Part shown: one piece after another, positions 8,134-16,270 of the stretch
Numbering within the stretch: the first letter of the stretch is position 1
Layout: every line of letters begins with the position of its first letter
Source: JAFHCF01 sp048497495
GTDB taxonomy: Bacteria; Pseudomonadota; Alphaproteobacteria; Rhizobiales; Ancalomicrobiaceae
Length of the DNA: 55,579 bases
Reading direction: 5' to 3'
Assembly: GCA_048497495.1 (NCBI GenBank)
Contig: JAFHCF010000035.1
Span: 1-55,579, forward strand
Made by a program: the position numbers and the translations under genes
The notes under the pieces: generated by a model
Told to the model about the DNA's origin: nothing
What the model saw: only the letters and a program-made list of their open reading frames with translations
Database searches by the model: none

Positions 8134-8521
8134 CGAAACGCGAGATCCGGATGTCTGTTTCGCACGGATCTGGTCGCAGGCGTTCGGCCGTAGGCTCGAA
8201 TCCTACGCCGCTCGGAATTCAAGCGGTTCCAATCGGCGCCAGGCCCAAAGGTCCATCGAAAATCACCGACACAAAAGGACCGGCGATTCCCAATCACGAG
8301 CCGCTTCTGATGCTCGCTCGGTCGACAAGGGCTGTGAAGTGAGCGTGCAACTGAATGGAATAGAAAAGTACTACGAGCTGATCGGCTCACGACAATGATC
8401 ATCGTTTGGACGGCGAAGATCCCGACGACGGTGCCGACCGGCAGTATCCTCGATCGCATCGTGCCACAGAGCTGAATTCGAACCGGACCATAGCTTCGCT
8501 TCTGGTGTAGTTCGGCTGATC

Positions 8522-8600
8522 CCGATCGGGGAAAGCGGGGTCTGACCCCGCTCTCCCCCGCGAGCGTCACCGGGGGCGGAACAGGGCCGCTCGCTCGCAG
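8522..8600. repeat. 79-bp dispersed repeat with palindromic centre, copy A
   Basis: The first 43 bases match 48197-48239 with two differences. After 16-17 variable bases, a 20-base block beginning ACAGGGCCGCTC is identical in both copies. The centre is a hairpin, AGCGGGGTC with its exact complement around one base. Both copies have the same orientation, 39.7 kb apart. The surrounding stretch 8134-8796 holds no intact gene, only this repeat and an IS66 scrap. Confidence 0.75.
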
Positions 8601-8681
8601 AACGCCTCACGGCGGAAGACTTCTCGACCTGGTCGATCTGGGTGGCGAGTGCGTGGCCGTCCTACGGCGTGCCGGGATGCG

Positions 8682-8790
8682 GCCCTCCTTCGCGGCACGA
8701 AGGCCAGGGTCGATCTTGCAGCGCGCGGGATCGAGGACTTGGATCGGCGTATCGTCACCGTGCAGCCGACCCGCGTCGTACAGAGAGCTG
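8682..8790 (-). pseudogene. IS66-family transposase remnant
   Basis: The minus-strand translation contains RLHGDDTPIQVLDPARCKID. This matches the catalytic block of IS66 transposases around the first DDE aspartate (RLHxDDTxVPVL). Nothing recognisable of the transposase flanks it, and no terminal inverted repeats were seen. It marks an old insertion sequence next to the motor operon. Confidence 0.6.
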
Positions 8791-8796
8791 AAGGCA

Positions 8797-10095
8797 CTAG
8801 CGTGATTTCGGGCCGGGAGTATCGATGTCCGCGAACAGGGTCCGTATTGCCGACCATTGCGACTGATCGAACAATCCGGCCTGCTCGGTGACGCGGTCCG
8901 TGAACCAGATCTTGCGTGCGCGTTCTTCCGTTTGAATCGAGGCGATCAGCAACCAGACAAGGCTCTCGACCAGATTTGGGGAGCCCGTCGGGGGCGACTT
9001 CGCGGCGATGGAAAGATTGTAGCTTGCCGGGGAATAGCCGATCGCCGTCGCCTTGCGCCAGAATTCGATCGCCGCAGTGCGATCCTGAGGGAGGCCTTCG
9101 CCATTCCAATAGCGTTCGCCGAGCGCGTTGAGCCCGGAATCGATGTTCTGATCCGCGAGGGCGCGGGCGATCTTCACGGTCAGATCCCAGTTCTTTTGCG
9201 CGGAAGCCGCGAAAAGATCGGCGGAACCTGGGCCGGCGCCGTCCAGAGATCGTTTCAGGACTTTCAGAAACGTCAGCGCCTGCCCGGCGCCAGGACCATC
9301 GGCTTTCGCCGCCCGAGTCAGGATCTCCGCCGCCGCATCCGGATCGCGCGGCTTCAAAGTGCCAGCCTGCAACATCTGCGCGACGCCGGCGCGCGCCCGG
9401 ACGACGCCTCGGCTTGCGGCGCGGGTCAGATAGTCGAACGCCAGCTTGTCGTCCTTCTGGACGCCATAGGCGTAAAAACAGGCCGTTCCCGCTTCATTGA
9501 GAGCCATCGGCTGATCCGACTTCACAAAGGGGACAAGGAGCTGTTTGAATCTGACGTCCGTCGGTCTGGTCTGAGCCAGGCGGACCACGCGGGTGACCAA
9601 TGCCGTTTCCGTCGTGAAGGGCGAAAGACCGAGGGCGCGCGCCGCCGCGATTTGTGCGGTCTGCTCGATGGGCTGCAATTCGAGAAAGTCGGCAAGGGCG
9701 CCGGGCGCCTTGCCGGCGGGTTGCTGGTTGTTGGCGGGATGCTGGGGCTCTGTTGGCGGTCTTTCGGACACAGGCGGCTTGGAGACCTTCGGGTCCGGGG
9801 CGGGGTCCGGGGCGGCATGCCTGTTCGCAAGGAGAAAATAGGCGCCGACGCCGAGCCCGGCGGCGGTACCGACGCCGCCGATCACAAGGAACCGTCGGCT
9901 CTTGTCGATTTCTTCCGTGCCGGACTGCTTTCTGGTCTCGCCGCCGTCGTTTTCGGTAGCGCCGGGGGTGGCGGAGGCGGGTTCGGTCCAGCCGCAACTC
10001 GGACAGGATCCGGTTGCAGAGGCATCGAAGACATGGCCGTTGATGCAGCGAATGAGTCGGGTGGCCAACGGTTGCGCTCCTCGAGTCGTCGACAT
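8797..10095 (-). CDS. Zinc-ribbon, single-TM, Sel1-like repeat protein (last gene of motor operon)
   Basis: 432 residues from the ATG at 10095. A TTG at 10068 behind a GAGGAG box is an equally good start. Layout: an N-terminal zinc-ribbon-like motif (CINGHVFDAS then CPSCGW), a polar linker, one membrane helix (about 70-90, FLVIGGVGTAAGLGVGAYFL), a Pro-rich linker, then helical Sel1/TPR-like repeats to the end (for example AAEILTRAAKADGPGAGQAL). The repeats should lie in the periplasm if the ribbon is cytoplasmic. It follows the coiled-coil subunit by 108 bases on the same strand. I do not know a named family. It could be a scaffold linking the cytoplasm to the channel subunits. The function is unassigned. 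Confidence 0.75.
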   Translation of the reverse strand: MSTTRGAQPLATRLIRCINGHVFDASATGSCPSCGWTEPASATPGATENDGGETRKQSGTEEIDKSRRFLVIGGVGTAAGLGVGAYFLLANRHAAPDPAPDPKVSKPPVSERPPTEPQHPANNQQPAGKAPGALADFLELQPIEQTAQIAAARALGLSPFTTETALVTRVVRLAQTRPTDVRFKQLLVPFVKSDQPMALNEAGTACFYAYGVQKDDKLAFDYLTRAASRGVVRARAGVAQMLQAGTLKPRDPDAAAEILTRAAKADGPGAGQALTFLKVLKRSLDGAGPGSADLFAASAQKNWDLTVKIARALADQNIDSGLNALGERYWNGEGLPQDRTAAIEFWRKATAIGYSPASYNLSIAAKSPPTGSPNLVESLVWLLIASIQTEERARKIWFTDRVTEQAGLFDQSQWSAIRTLFADIDTPGPKSR

Positions 10096-10203
10096 TCGGG
10101 GCGGACAGAATCTGCGCTTGCGTCATTGCGTCTTGCCGCCACGCATCTGCCGAAGCGGAGAACTTGGCGCGGTGACGCGACGGAAGACCGGGTGGCGTCC
10201 TTA

Positions 10204-11598
10204 CTATTTCGGTCTGGGCGGCGGCGAGGGGCCGTCAGACCTTGGTTTCGGCGTCGGCTGCAGGTTGTCGGACTCCGGTTTCGGCTGTGGATCGTCGAGC
10301 CTCGGCTTGGGCATCGGTGGGACGACGATCGGTGCGGAGATGTCCTGATGCTCCCATGGATTTTGGTTGCTCGAGCGCAACCGGGCATGCTGCGTTGCGA
10401 GCGCACAAAATGAACCGTAGCGGTTACAGAGTTCGGCCGTCATCATCTTTTGTATACTCGGGTCTGTCGGCAGCAAATCTATCGTCCCGTTCTTCAAAAA
10501 CTTCACACGCCCCGCATAGACGACGGGTTCAACCGGGCCCAACGTGAAGCTTTTGACAATCGTGACATTTCCTCTCCACTTGATATACATGTTGACGTGA
10601 CAGAAAGGATGACTGCGGCTGGATTTGACCGCGCCCTCCGCATCCTTGGCGCTGTTCTTCTCCCAATTGGCGTAATATCGATCTGCGACGAAGGCTGCGT
10701 CTTTGTCGACCATCCAGGCCCGGATGAAAAAATCATATTGATACTCTTTGCCTTCCTCGAAGCTCAGGCTGACCTGGGTCACCGAGCTGTTGAAGGCGTC
10801 GCCGGGGATCCGCTTCGTCGAATTGGTGTTCAGCGTAACATCCCGCCACGGCATGATCGTCGGAATGAACTGATCGACCGATTTGAAATCCTTGAAGCCG
10901 ATCGGGTTTTCGGCGAGGTCGGGGATCATGGTCGGATCATCGCATTTCGACGATAGAAATATATCCGGGAAGGCGGCGAGAACGCGCAAGACTTGGTTTT
11001 CGTTCTCGAGCTTCTCGATCTCCTTTGCTTGCGCGGCGTTCTCGCTCCTGAGGCGATCAACGTCCGCGACGGCGATCCTGAGACGCGCGATTTCGGCTTC
11101 GAGCTCGCGAATCCGCGCCTGCAAGGCCTCCGTATCGATGGCCCGCAGCCGGGCGATTTCCTGCCTCAGCTTTTCAATTTCAGCCTGCAGCTGCGCCGCC
11201 TGAGTCTGAAGCGTGGCGACCTGGGCTTGCAGCGCCGCGTTCTGCTGTTCCAGCCGATTGATCTGCGACGCCGCCTGATCGACTTTGATCCGCAATTGCC
11301 GGATCAGACCTTGAGCCTCGGTCAATTCGTCATGCGCGCGCTGCAGGCGTTTCAAAATGTCGTCGATCTCGGCGTCGGTCAGGCGGCCTTGCTTCAGGCG
11401 GTCCACGGCGCCATCGAGCCCGGCCTTCGCCTCGTCGATCCGGCGCCCGGTATCGTCCACCGTCTGCTGGCTCTGCGTATCGCCCGTGTAATAGGGCAGC
11501 AGCATGATCATCAGCACGAGGAAGGCGCCCATGGCCTTGGTGATGACCGCCATCATCGCCACTTCACCGCCGCTGGTCTCGTGGTGACGTCGCCTCAT
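10204..11598 (-). CDS. MotB/ExbD-position partner: one TM helix, long coiled coil, novel C-terminal domain
   Basis: 464 residues. The start overlaps the stop of the channel gene by four bases (ATGA), so the two are translationally coupled. A short N-terminus is followed by one membrane helix (about 15-37, MMAVITKAMGAFLVLMIMLL). A long heptad-rich coiled coil spans about 45-205, then a mixed alpha/beta domain with four cysteines (about 215-400) and a Pro/Lys-rich tail. The topology and gene order match B-subunits of MotAB, TolQR, ExbBD and Zorya ZorAB. However, there is no OmpA or TolR domain. The Asp that carries ions in those helices also appears to be replaced by Val in ITKAMGAFL context. 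Probably anchored in the inner membrane with a periplasmic rod. Confidence 0.75.
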   Translation of the reverse strand: MRRRHHETSGGEVAMMAVITKAMGAFLVLMIMLLPYYTGDTQSQQTVDDTGRRIDEAKAGLDGAVDRLKQGRLTDAEIDDILKRLQRAHDELTEAQGLIRQLRIKVDQAASQINRLEQQNAALQAQVATLQTQAAQLQAEIEKLRQEIARLRAIDTEALQARIRELEAEIARLRIAVADVDRLRSENAAQAKEIEKLENENQVLRVLAAFPDIFLSSKCDDPTMIPDLAENPIGFKDFKSVDQFIPTIMPWRDVTLNTNSTKRIPGDAFNSSVTQVSLSFEEGKEYQYDFFIRAWMVDKDAAFVADRYYANWEKNSAKDAEGAVKSSRSHPFCHVNMYIKWRGNVTIVKSFTLGPVEPVVYAGRVKFLKNGTIDLLPTDPSIQKMMTAELCNRYGSFCALATQHARLRSSNQNPWEHQDISAPIVVPPMPKPRLDDPQPKPESDNLQPTPKPRSDGPSPPPRPK

Positions 11599-12404
11599 GG
11601 CGCTGCTCCGGGGGGAGCGGCATGTGGAATATAGATTCGGTTGATGAGGTTCTTGAGGCAGTACTGACCGGCCTCATTGAGCGCGATCTCCTCGACCTTC
11701 TGAACCGCTTGCTGCACGAAAACCAGAATGACGCTGACCAGCAGCGCGACGAGCGTCGTATAGAACGAGACGGAAAGCCCGCCGGTCACCTTCGCAAGGT
11801 CGATCTTTTGCGGATTGATGAATTCGAGCGCGACGGCAATACCGATGATCGTTCCGATGAAGCCGATGGTCGGAATGAGCCAGGTGACGTAGCGCACCAT
11901 CTGGTAGCGCATGTCGACCCGATGCATCATCAGTTCGAGACTGTTGACCAGGATCGACACCGCCTGATCGACCGAGCGGCTCGTCTGGAGCTGGATGATG
12001 GAAATATCGATGAGGTAAGGCAGAAACCCGTGCTCGCCGTCATAGAGATCCGTCACCTTCTGGCGGATCGGGCCGAGGTCCTCGAGTTGCAGGACGCTGG
12101 TCGTGTCTTCGGGGAGGAAGCCTTGCCGCAGGAAGGCGACTTCTCGCCTTGCGACGCGCCAGCGGACATAAAGGTCGGCAAGTCCCGCACCCATGATCAG
12201 GTACGTGATATTCTGAATGGTGAAAGGGTAGGGAAAGACGCTGTAGGGCTGATGGTCCAGCATCAACGCCGCCGCCCCACGTCCGAATGGCAAGGTTACT
12301 GTCAGAATGGCGATGAAGACGACGACGATTGCCGTCGCAATCGCAGTCGCCCATAGCAGAGAAGGTGGTCTTGCTGTCGCACTCGGGAGGATTGCCTTAT
12401 TCAT
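11595..12404 (-). CDS. MotA/TolQ/ExbB-type proton-channel subunit
   Basis: 269 residues from the ATG at 12404, chosen for its AAGGTGG box; ATG 12419 and GTG 12425 lie upstream without one. Four membrane helices are visible: about 17-41, 60-80, 178-202 and 217-242, with a cytoplasmic stretch of about 95 residues between the second and third. The third helix holds LIPTIGFIGTIIGIAVAL, the MotA/TolQ/ExbB signature with its Pro and Gly pattern. In this superfamily five such subunits form a ring around a dimer of the B-subunit and turn ion flow into motion. The coiled-coil partner follows with a four-base overlap. A gap of about 160 bases to the upstream Sel1-repeat gene may hold a promoter. Confidence 0.85.
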   Translation of the reverse strand: MNKAILPSATARPPSLLWATAIATAIVVVFIAILTVTLPFGRGAAALMLDHQPYSVFPYPFTIQNITYLIMGAGLADLYVRWRVARREVAFLRQGFLPEDTTSVLQLEDLGPIRQKVTDLYDGEHGFLPYLIDISIIQLQTSRSVDQAVSILVNSLELMMHRVDMRYQMVRYVTWLIPTIGFIGTIIGIAVALEFINPQKIDLAKVTGGLSVSFYTTLVALLVSVILVFVQQAVQKVEEIALNEAGQYCLKNLINRIYIPHAAPPGAAP

Positions 12405-12563
12405 GCTCCACCTTTGCATGGACACAATTATTGTAATGCGTGCTGCTCAGCGTGTCACCCGGCGCGGGCCATGTTCAAATGAATCAAAGGCGGAGCGAAC
12501 GTCGGTTCAATCGAGCTGTTCGGATATGTCTTGGGCGCCCCGTTGCGGGAACGGCGTCTCGTC

Positions 12564-14699
12564 TCAGGGGGGCGGGCGGCCATCGATGATCGTGCTCGCA
12601 TCGGGTTTCGAGAGGCGTTCGGCAAGGGCCTTGCCTTCCGCATTGCCGGTCTCCGCGGCTCTGCGATAGAGTTTCAAGGCGTCAATTCGGCTGGCCTCGC
12701 CGACCACCCCTTTTTCGTAGAATTTTCCCAAGGCGATCAGCCCATCGGGAGAGTTCTTTTCGGCGGAAAGCTGATACCAGCGGAAAGCTTCGTCAAGGTT
12801 TTTTTGAACACCATAACCCTTTTCGAACATATTTCCCTTTGTGAATAAAGCATGTCCGTTGTCCTGATCGATGCTCAATTCCATCAACCGCATTCCCTCT
12901 TTCATGTCCTTCTTGAGGATGATGCCGTTCAGAAAGTAATAGGCGAGCTCTATTTGGGATGCCGCGTCGCCGTCCACCTGCGCAAGCCGGTTCAGAAGCG
13001 AAAATCCGGTGCGTTTGTCTTTCTCGCGCGCTTTGCCCGCGATGATCAGCATCGCGCAGTGGTATCGGGCGCCAACACTGGTCTGACGGCAGAATATGTC
13101 CGAAGCGCCAAGTTCGTTCCTGGCGGTTCCGTTGCCGAAGCGCATGGCGTGGGCGAGTTGAAATGCGGCCTCCTCGTCGCCCAGCGCCGCTCCCTTCTTG
13201 TAGAACTCGACCGCGGCCTCGGCATTCGAACCGCCAGCGCCCCCCTGGGACAATCTGCCCAGCGCCCTGAGTGCTGGAACATTGCCGGCATCCGCCGCCT
13301 TCTTGTACCATTCGAAGGCTTTGGCGCGATCCGGTTCGACGGTCAGGCCGGCTTCGTGGATATATCCGAGATTGTGGTAGGCAGTTCCCGATCCACCATC
13401 GGCCGCGAGCTTCGTCAGCCGCACGCCCTCGGCGATATTCCTTTCAACGTATTTTCCGCTGAGATGATAGTGCCCGAGCTCGGCCTGCGCTCTGACGTTG
13501 CCGCCCTCGACCGCCTTCCGCAAGAGTTTGATTGCAACCGATTTGTCCTTCTCGGCTCCAAAGCCGTCGAGGATCAGGGCCGCGCAGAAGAAGTTCGAGA
13601 ACGGCGAGTCGATCGCGCAGAACAATCTCGCGGCGGCCGGTTTGTCCATGCCGACGCCGGTGCCATCAATGAGATGTGCGGCAAGCCTCTCGCGCGCGTA
13701 AGGATCATTGCGCTCCGCGCCCAGTCGGAACATGCGCACGGCTTCCTCGGGGTCGGGTTTGCCATTCATCCCCTCGGCCAGGAGTTTCCCCATGCGGCCA
13801 TGAGCCATGGCATGGCCGGCCTCGGCCGATTTCCGATACCAGTCGAACCCAGCTTGCACGTCCTTGTTCATGCCGGTGCCGCTCGTCGCGAGCCAGCCCA
13901 GATCGAAATACGCACCCGCGTCTCCTTTGTCCGCCGCAGTCTTGAGCAGGCGAACCCCTTCGGCGACATTGCGGATGGAAGCAGGCCCTTCGAGATGGTA
14001 TTCCGCGAGCCGGACCTGCGCCGCCATATTGCCCTGGTCGGCGAGGGCCCGAAGGAGATGGACGGCATCCGGCACCCCCTTGCCCTCCATTGCGCCCTTC
14101 ATCGTCAGCTGCGCGCATTGGATCTGGTTCGAGGGCTGTGACAGGGTGCAATAGAGCTTTGCCGCGGCCTTTTCGTCTTTGGCCACGCCTCTGCCGTAGA
14201 GCAAGGCATTGGCAAAGAGCGACTGCGCCGCTCCGTCTCCGCGTTCGGTGCCTTTGCGATAGAGTTCCGCCGCCGCCGAAAGGCCGGCCGCATCGGGCCT
14301 TTCGCCTTCGGTCAACCAGCCGAGATCCCGGAAGGCGCGAGGGTGGTCCGCCGCGACGGCCATCTCGATCCACTTTCGGCCTTCGGCGCTTTGCTTCATT
14401 TCGAAGGCGAGGAGGTAGCCGAGTTCCTGTTGCGCGCCGACATTGCCCTTTTCGGCCGATTTTCGCAGCCAGATCGCGGCCTCTTCATTGTTCTTCGGAA
14501 CCTCGAGCCCTTTGTGAAGCGTGCTGCCGAGCACGAACTGGGCGATCTCGTCGTCCATTTCGGCGAGGGGCTTCGCCAGAGCGAAGGCTTCCGCATATTT
14601 GCCTCGGGCGTAGGCGGCGAGCATTTCATCGCGCGGCCCGGCAAGAGCCGGCGCCCCGAAAATCAGCATTGCAACGAAAACGAGTATCGGCCGCAGCAT
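12564..14699 (-). CDS. Secreted Sel1-repeat (SLR) protein, about 15 repeats
   Basis: 711 residues. A clear signal peptide (MLRPILVFVAMLIFGAPALA) is followed almost entirely by Sel1-like repeats of about 36 residues, with the usual A-x-x-L-G and G-x-G-V-x-x-D-x-x-x-A spacing (for example YGRGVAKDEKAAAKLY, LATSGTGMNKDVQAGFDWYR). Scattered cysteines in YCTLSQPSNQIQC-like units recur and may form disulfides. SLR proteins are solenoid scaffolds that bind partner proteins, so a periplasmic assembly role beside the motor subunits is likely. It starts 84 bases after the secreted protein gene and precedes the channel gene. Base composition is visibly less GC-rich than the core genome. Confidence 0.85.
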   Translation of the reverse strand: MLRPILVFVAMLIFGAPALAGPRDEMLAAYARGKYAEAFALAKPLAEMDDEIAQFVLGSTLHKGLEVPKNNEEAAIWLRKSAEKGNVGAQQELGYLLAFEMKQSAEGRKWIEMAVAADHPRAFRDLGWLTEGERPDAAGLSAAAELYRKGTERGDGAAQSLFANALLYGRGVAKDEKAAAKLYCTLSQPSNQIQCAQLTMKGAMEGKGVPDAVHLLRALADQGNMAAQVRLAEYHLEGPASIRNVAEGVRLLKTAADKGDAGAYFDLGWLATSGTGMNKDVQAGFDWYRKSAEAGHAMAHGRMGKLLAEGMNGKPDPEEAVRMFRLGAERNDPYARERLAAHLIDGTGVGMDKPAAARLFCAIDSPFSNFFCAALILDGFGAEKDKSVAIKLLRKAVEGGNVRAQAELGHYHLSGKYVERNIAEGVRLTKLAADGGSGTAYHNLGYIHEAGLTVEPDRAKAFEWYKKAADAGNVPALRALGRLSQGGAGGSNAEAAVEFYKKGAALGDEEAAFQLAHAMRFGNGTARNELGASDIFCRQTSVGARYHCAMLIIAGKAREKDKRTGFSLLNRLAQVDGDAASQIELAYYFLNGIILKKDMKEGMRLMELSIDQDNGHALFTKGNMFEKGYGVQKNLDEAFRWYQLSAEKNSPDGLIALGKFYEKGVVGEASRIDALKLYRRAAETGNAEGKALAERLSKPDASTIIDGRPPP

Positions 14700-14783
14700 G
14701 GGACCTCGATCAGGGTTTGTCGGTGCCGGCGTTCAACAGTCTGGTTTTGTCCGAAGGGCGATCTGCAAGAGCGGGCAGAGCTG

Positions 14784-15476
14784 TTACGGCGCCTTCCAGT
14801 TGCTCAACGCCGCCGCCGCGACGACAGCTCGTAACTCGTCTTCATCCATGACCGGCTTGACCTCGAAGCTCACCCGGGCGGATGCCTTGACGGTTTCTCC
14901 CGGCGCGAAGAAAACCCGTTTGCCGTTTTCGTCGTGGAAGACTGCGCCGAGTTTGGTCATACCCCAGGAGGCTGGTTCAGAACTGTTGACGGGCGGAAGT
15001 CCGCCGACAAAGGCATTGTTGTGAACATTTTGCGCAAAATCGATCACCGTCCAGCCGGTGGATAGTCCGAGGAGGGTCAAGCCGATGGCGTTGCTGCCCT
15101 CGCTCGTGCCGGGTTTGACCGCGTGGATTCTGTCGCAGAGGTTTTTCGGCGGGACCCCGAGCATGGTGACCCGCGTCGCCGGGTTCTTTCCCGGGCCGCA
15201 TTGCACAATGTTGAGCGCGGTGACGACACGATCGCCATCGGGTCTGCCGCGCACGACGATGCTGCCCCAGCGCGAAACGTAATAAGGTCCCGTCTTCGTC
15301 AGCCGGCCGCCCGGCGCTTCGGGGGCATATTCCCACAAGGCTTCCATCGGGAAGCCGGTCGTCGACCTCGGCAGATCGTCGTCGACGGGCTTCGTCTTTT
15401 GCGCGGCAGCCGATGTGGTCGACAGGATGACCAACGCCGGCACCATCCACGAATATCGCGCAAGCCTTGCAATCAT
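14784..15476 (-). CDS. Secreted protein of unknown function, first gene of the motor operon
   Basis: 230 residues from the ATG at 15476, preceded by an AGGGGGC box. An N-terminal signal peptide (about 1-25, ending near TTSAAAQ) precedes a mostly beta-strand domain with two cysteines (IVQCGPG and KNLCDRI). This suggests a disulfide-bonded periplasmic or outer-membrane-associated protein. I do not recognise the family. It leads a same-strand set of five genes: this gene, SLR protein, channel, coiled-coil subunit, zinc-ribbon SLR protein. Its place at the head suggests an envelope partner of the motor. Confidence 0.7.
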   Translation of the reverse strand: MIARLARYSWMVPALVILSTTSAAAQKTKPVDDDLPRSTTGFPMEALWEYAPEAPGGRLTKTGPYYVSRWGSIVVRGRPDGDRVVTALNIVQCGPGKNPATRVTMLGVPPKNLCDRIHAVKPGTSEGSNAIGLTLLGLSTGWTVIDFAQNVHNNAFVGGLPPVNSSEPASWGMTKLGAVFHDENGKRVFFAPGETVKASARVSFEVKPVMDEDELRAVVAAAALSNWKAP

Positions 15477-15571
15477 TTTCGGCCCCCTGAATATTTCTCC
15501 CGGAGCAGCGACTGAGGCGGCGGCGAATTGAGTCGATTCCCGTTGAGACCGAGCGGCTCGGCAAAATTGAT

Positions 15572-15624
15572 CTGGAGCACGTTCCAACTGGACCGAATTC
15601 GGTCCGGTCGAAGAGAATTTGCTC
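15572..15624. repeat. Dispersed intergenic repeat, copy 2
   Basis: A diverged copy of 4667-4717, with CTGGAGCA at one end and GCTC at the other. Its centre is a perfect 16-base palindrome, GGACCGAATTCGGTCC (15590-15605). The gap 15477-15916 between the two divergent transcription units holds this repeat, then unassigned sequence, then an AT-rich promoter-like stretch. Confidence 0.5.
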
Positions 15625-15886
15625 CGACCAAAGAGTTCGGAGCGGAATTCGAGCTGATGCAATCAGGTCGGAAACCGCTCCAATGCCCGCACTTTTCCAA
15701 GCTCACCCATGCTTTCTCGATAACAGGGCCTCGTCAAGCGTTTTGCCGCCGAGTGTCGAACACGGCCATCGCCCACGGATGCGTCGATCCCGCCTCCGGT
15801 CGGCCTTCCGCCTTCTCCCGCTCGAATTCCTGGCCGAGCCTCTTGCAGCAGGCCTCGAAGACGCAATATGGGTTTCTCCATTGCTT

Positions 15887-15915
15887 TTGACAATAGATTT
15901 GTATAAACGATTGGT
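15887..15915 (+). promoter_or_regulatory. AT-rich imperfect dyad before the MerR-VIT pair
   Basis: TTGACA at 15887 and TATAAA at 15902 stand out in otherwise GC-rich DNA just before the MerR start. They are too close together for one sigma-70 promoter. The stretch from GACAATAG to GATTGGTC is an imperfect dyad, so it may be the operator of the MerR protein itself. Confidence 0.35.
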
Positions 15916-15916
15916 C

Positions 15917-16270
15917 ATGAAGTTCGATGAATTGGTGCGCGTCAGCGGCGCCGCGGCGCGGCAGATCCGCTACCTGATCGCGGAGGGGTTCGTGCCGCCG
16001 CCGGCCGGAGGCAGAGCCCATGCGACATATGGCGACGATCATGTCGTCGCCATCCACCGCTACGAACGCCTCAAAGGCTTGGGCTTTCCGCCTGCGGCGA
16101 TCAAGCTGCTGCTCGGCGCCAAGGCGGGAATTCCGGTGCCGATCGTTCCGGGGCTGACGCTGGTGATCGCGCCCGAATTGATCGGCGGCGGGAACGCGCA
16201 GGACGTGGCGGCGCAGGCCGCCGCAAAGATCGAAGAGCTTTTGTCGATGGAGACGTCGAGTGTCAAATAG
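15917..16270 (+). CDS. MerR-type helix-turn-helix regulator coupled to the VIT-domain gene
   Basis: 117 residues from the ATG at 15917. The N-terminus is a MerR winged helix (MKFDELVRVSGAAARQIRYL), with a YGDDHV turn and a recognition wing. The usual long dimerisation helix and metal-binding C-terminus are shortened. A Pro/Val-rich segment (GIPVPIVPGLTLVIAPELI) takes their place, followed by one helix. No metal-binding cysteines are present, so the inducer is not one of the common metals. The downstream VIT gene starts inside the last codons of this gene, so the two are made together. It probably controls its own pair. Confidence 0.75.
   Translation: MKFDELVRVSGAAARQIRYLIAEGFVPPPAGGRAHATYGDDHVVAIHRYERLKGLGFPPAAIKLLLGAKAGIPVPIVPGLTLVIAPELIGGGNAQDVAAQAAAKIEELLSMETSSVK

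Noticed and set aside
15734..15893. Minus-strand frame ending ACCKRLGQEFEREKAEG-like sequence
   Set aside because: Looks partly protein-like but too short and without start or family; could be a gene remnant, not claimed.
15887..15907. Standard sigma-70 promoter from TTGACA to TATAAA
   Set aside because: The spacer is only nine bases, too short for a working -35/-10 pair; kept only as a possible operator.
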